From contig JAWLBW010000178.1 of the NCBI GenBank assembly GCA_041687475.1, positions 1-9,503 of the forward strand: a stretch of DNA of 9,503 nt. Reading direction: 5' to 3'. Below the pieces are notes generated by a model. That model saw only the letters and a program-made list of their open reading frames with translations. It was not told the origin of the DNA and made no database searches. Made by a program: the position numbers and the translations under genes. Below are positions 7,293 to 9,503 of this stretch, piece by piece. Origin of the DNA: JAWLBW01 sp041687475. Lineage in GTDB: Bacteria; J088; JAWLBW01. Every line of letters begins with the position of its first letter. Position 1 is the first letter of the stretch.

Positions 7293-9026
7293 TCAGAAGT
7301 CGAGAAATTCGCGCAGTTTTCGCGAGCGAATGGGGCTCTTGAGCTTACGCAGGGCCTCGGCCTCGATCTGGCGAATACGTTCGCGGCTCAGGTTGAACGA
7401 GCGACCGATTTCCTCAAGGGTGTGCTCGGTCTCGCCGCCCAGGCCGAAGCGCATCTTGATGATCTTTTCCTCGCGCGGGCTGAGCGTTCCCAGCAGCTTC
7501 AGGGTCTGCTCGGTCAGGTTGCGGCTGATCGTGGCTTCGCTCGGGCTCATGCTCGACTGGTCGGGCACGAAGTAGGCGATCGTGTTCTCGTCGCCTTCGT
7601 GAATGGGCTCGTCGAGGGAAATCGGCTCGCGCACGAGCTTTTTGATTTCCTTGACCTTCTCGACGGGCAGCTTCATGGCCTCGGCCACCTCTTCTTCCTT
7701 CGGCTCGCGACCCAGCTTCAGATGCAGCTCGCGGCTGATGGAAAGGAGATTATTGATGATGTCGAGCATGTGCACGGGAATGCGAATCGTACGCGCCTTG
7801 TTGGCAATGGCGCGCGTGATTGCCTGCCGAATCCACCACGTGGCATAGGTCGAGAACTTGTAGCCCTTGGTGAAGTCGAAGCGCTCGACGGCCTTCATGA
7901 GGCCGAGGTTGCCCTCCTGAATCAGATCGGAAAGCGGAAGCCCACGACCGATGTAGCGCTTGGCAATCGAAATGACGAGACGCAGGTTGGCCTTCATCAG
8001 CTCGTTGCGGGCGAACTTGATCTGTTCTTCGGCATCGACCAGGCTTTCGAGCAGCCCACGGAACTCCTTCTTGCCGAGTCCCACGCGATCGAGATTTTCT
8101 TTGATGACGATTTTCGAGTTCTTGAGCTTCTGCCGCCAGAGCTCGATTTCGTCTTCGTCGTCGACCATGGAAATGCGATCGGTATAGTAATCGATTTCCT
8201 TTTCCGACCGTTCGACTTCCTGGGCCAGGAACTTGATTTCCTGAATGATCTTGCTCAGGAACTCGCGCGACAGCTTCACCTCGCCGATCTGGCGAATGAG
8301 CGACTGGCGCTTCTTGGCCATTTTCTCGGTCAGGCTCTCGATTTCGTCGGCTTCGGCGGCCTTTTCAAGGCGCTTTTCGAGGCGTTCGAGCTCGGCCTGC
8401 GTCTTCATGATGCGTTCGGCCTTGGCAACCATTTCGACAATGGCGCTGTCGTCGCCCGTCGAAGACGAGTTGCCTTCTTCGTCGTCGTCGCCTTCCTCAC
8501 GCACCGAAAGCAGGTTCTTGACACTCGACTCAATGGTGTCGTAGCGGCTCAACTCTTCGGCAAAACGGGTAATGAAGTACGAGTTTTCCGAGAGAATGGC
8601 GCGAATCGTATCTTCGCCGCCGCGAATCTTCTTGGAAAGTTCGACTTCGACTTCCTGCGAAATGAGCGGAATTTCGCCCATTTCCTTGAAGTACAGGCTG
8701 ATCGAGTTCAGGTTCTTATCGTCTTCGGGGTAAACGGTCTTTTCGTCTTCTTCCGTACCCTCTTCGTCGATCTCGGGCTCGATTTCCTCGTCTTCGATCA
8801 GTTCCAGGTCGTAGTCCTGGAAAATGTCCAACACTTCAACGGGCTCTTCTGCAGCGTCCAAGCCCTCTGCGTCTGCAGGCCAGGCCTGCTTCAATTCACG
8901 AAACGTAATCCGGCTTCCGACCTGCGCGGTGGCGGCAGGCGTCACACTCTCTTCTTCGGTCGAGCGTCGCGTCTTGCGCGTACGTTTTTCGGTCGTCGTC
9001 GATGTTTTTGCGGTCTTTTTTGCCAT
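7293..9026 (-). CDS. rpoD: RNA polymerase primary sigma factor (sigma-70/RpoD)
   Basis: This 577-residue protein directs core RNA polymerase to housekeeping promoters. Region 1.2 is at about 107-134 (SLYFKEMGEIPLISQEVEVE). Regions 2.1-2.4 are at 346-407, with LIQEGNLGLMKAVERFD and YATWWIRQAITRAI. Region 3 begins near 438 (LGREPKEEEVAEAM). Region 4.2 is at 531-565, with a helix-turn-helix (TLEEIGRSFNLSRERIRQIE). Residues 140-326 are a charged, helical non-conserved spacer, as in other large primary sigmas. The first 25 residues are unusually Lys/Arg/Thr-rich and are followed by a region 1.1-like piece (ITFRELKQAW) and an acidic stretch. ATG 9026 is chosen because it is the only ATG before region 1.2. 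An in-frame TTG at 9083 falls inside the leader hairpin. The best Shine-Dalgarno (AGGAGG, 9042-9047) is 15 bases from the ATG, rather far; a second AGG lies 10 bases away. Confidence 0.97.
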   Translation of the reverse strand: MAKKTAKTSTTTEKRTRKTRRSTEEESVTPAATAQVGSRITFRELKQAWPADAEGLDAAEEPVEVLDIFQDYDLELIEDEEIEPEIDEEGTEEDEKTVYPEDDKNLNSISLYFKEMGEIPLISQEVEVELSKKIRGGEDTIRAILSENSYFITRFAEELSRYDTIESSVKNLLSVREEGDDDEEGNSSSTGDDSAIVEMVAKAERIMKTQAELERLEKRLEKAAEADEIESLTEKMAKKRQSLIRQIGEVKLSREFLSKIIQEIKFLAQEVERSEKEIDYYTDRISMVDDEDEIELWRQKLKNSKIVIKENLDRVGLGKKEFRGLLESLVDAEEQIKFARNELMKANLRLVISIAKRYIGRGLPLSDLIQEGNLGLMKAVERFDFTKGYKFSTYATWWIRQAITRAIANKARTIRIPVHMLDIINNLLSISRELHLKLGREPKEEEVAEAMKLPVEKVKEIKKLVREPISLDEPIHEGDENTIAYFVPDQSSMSPSEATISRNLTEQTLKLLGTLSPREEKIIKMRFGLGGETEHTLEEIGRSFNLSRERIRQIEAEALRKLKSPIRSRKLREFLDF

Positions 9027-9081
9027 GCGGAGCTTACCTGTCCTCCTCTGAAATTCGGCAACGCGTTGAACCGGACCCAAC

Positions 9082-9122
9082 AAAAATACGCGGTGTCAAA
9101 TCCTTTCGATTTCCGCGTATTT
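9082..9122 (-). promoter_or_regulatory. Hairpin with T-tract in the rpoD leader (putative attenuator)
   Basis: On the rpoD-coding strand AAATACGCGG (9122-9113) pairs perfectly with CCGCGTATTT (9093-9084). Inside it AAATC (9112-9108) pairs with GATTT (9102-9098) around the loop GAAAG, leaving only a 4-base bulge (GACA). The stem runs directly into five T residues (9086-9082) then G. This is the shape of an intrinsic terminator, placed about 40 nt after the predicted transcription start and about 55 nt before the start codon. It could act as an attenuator or an mRNA-stability element. No known riboswitch class was recognised. Confidence 0.6.
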
Positions 9123-9168
9123 ACCCGATTCGGTTTCTGGGCACACCTGTTGGGTGGAGAGATCAAGA

Positions 9169-9197
9169 ATTTTATAAAACGTGAGCCGACTTGTCAA
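9169..9197 (-). promoter_or_regulatory. Sigma-70 promoter of rpoD
   Basis: On the - strand TTGACA (plus positions 9197-9192) is followed after 17 bases by TAAAAT (9174-9169), a perfect -35 and a five-of-six -10. Transcription would start near 9162, giving a leader of about 136 nt before the rpoD ATG at 9026. The sigma factor encoded here would be expected to recognise it, making rpoD self-sustaining. Confidence 0.75.
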
Positions 9198-9237
9198 GGG
9201 GGGTCAATTTCCCCAGCAATCCGACCTTGCGCTTCCG

Positions 9238-9251
9238 TGTCCCTTAGGACA
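9238..9251. repeat. Short inverted repeat upstream of the rpoD promoter
   Basis: TGTCC (9238-9242) and GGACA (9247-9251) flank the four bases CTTA, about 40 bases upstream of the rpoD -35 element. It has the size of a regulator half-site pair but is short enough to arise by chance. Confidence 0.25.
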
Positions 9252-9392
9252 AGTATGTGCATCATTTTGTTTCACGCAAGGAGGAATGTGGGTAACGAAG
9301 GGGCGCGTAGGCAGCGGTCGCGCTTCGCGGCCATTTGTTCGTGAAGTGCCTTTTACAGGAGAGCGCGGGGGGCGCGGAGGGGTGGTACTCGA

Positions 9393-9432
9393 AACCGGGG
9401 ATTGCGGCGCTTCCCCCCGGTTGCTTTTTCTT
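9393..9432 (+). terminator. Intrinsic terminator on the + strand with no recognised gene upstream
   Basis: AACCGGGG (9393-9400) pairs with CCCCGGTT (9415-9422) around a 14-base loop and is followed by GCTTTTTCTT on the + strand. The opposite strand has no T-run, so it works only rightward. The bases between the rpoD promoter and this hairpin hold no convincing coding sequence, so it may end a small non-coding transcript. Confidence 0.6.
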
Positions 9433-9503
9433 GTTCTGTCGGCGCACTGACCAATTGATTTGACTGCGATGCAGGATTCGCTACTGCGGCACGTGACCGG
9501 CCA

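Larger units (their letters stand above)
9198..9503. other. Region upstream of rpoD without an identifiable gene
   Basis: About 300 bases up to the window edge hold no open frame that looks real. The longest + frame (to 9450) would run straight through the terminator at 9393-9432 and has a Gly/Arg-rich composition without family features. An AAGGAGG at 9278-9284 lies only one to three bases before ATG 9286 and GTG 9288, too close for a normal ribosome binding site. No tRNA or other known RNA was recognised. The last 50 bases could be the edge of a further gene. Confidence 0.4.

Noticed and set aside
8462..8500. Runs of CTTC and GTC resembling a microsatellite
   Set aside because: They are simply the complementary codons of the acidic Glu/Asp-rich spacer of RpoD, not a separate repeat.
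9094..9099. Second TTGACA on the - strand within the rpoD leader
   Set aside because: No -10-like sequence at 16-18 bases (GTCCGG instead), and it is part of the leader hairpin loop and bulge.
7422..9344. 640-residue open frame on the + strand opposite rpoD
   Set aside because: It lies fully antisense to an unmistakable sigma factor. Its composition mirrors the acidic and Lys-rich codons of rpoD, and it continues through the rpoD leader and promoter.
9181..9450. 89-residue + strand open frame upstream of rpoD
   Set aside because: It starts at a GTG without a ribosome binding site, has a Gly/Arg-rich nondescript sequence, and reads through an intrinsic terminator.

Overview
The window is GC-rich, densely coded bacterial DNA from a diderm organism: it carries secreted proteins with type I signal peptides, a PilY1-like protein tail and a GlsB/YeaQ membrane protein. 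The housekeeping sigma factor at the right is about 577 residues long, with a basic then acidic N-terminus and a long charged spacer between regions 1.2 and 2.1. This could fit a spirochaete of the Leptospirales or a deltaproteobacterium-like lineage. That placement is a low-confidence impression from sequence style only.

Left block (1-3424, + strand): the C-terminal end of a PilY1-like beta-propeller protein, then a 77-residue secreted basic protein 9 bases downstream, then a strong intrinsic terminator. About 20 bases after the terminator begins a two-component pair: a soluble PAS-type histidine kinase and an NtrC-architecture response regulator, joined by an ATGA overlap. The regulator has normal receiver and Fis-type DNA-binding domains. 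Its AAA+ core, however, has lost the GAFTGA phenylalanine, the Walker B aspartate and the sensor II arginine, so it probably does not activate sigma-54 polymerase in the usual way.

Middle block (3454-6642): a terminator that probably works in both directions separates the regulator from a convergent 1041-residue secreted heparinase II/III-like polysaccharide lyase candidate on the - strand.

Right block (6864-9503, - strand): a small GlsB/YeaQ-type membrane protein lies downstream of rpoD, with an intrinsic terminator between them. rpoD has a near-consensus sigma-70 promoter (TTGACA, 17 bp, TAAAAT). Its leader of about 136 nt holds a nested hairpin followed by five T residues, which looks like a transcription attenuator. 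Further right, a + strand terminator hairpin has no recognisable gene in front of it, suggesting a small transcript divergent from rpoD.

No tRNA, rRNA, CRISPR array, insertion sequence or phage gene was seen. The most unusual features are the degenerate sigma-54-activator-like regulator and the structured rpoD leader. I found no clear evidence of a wholly new multigene system.
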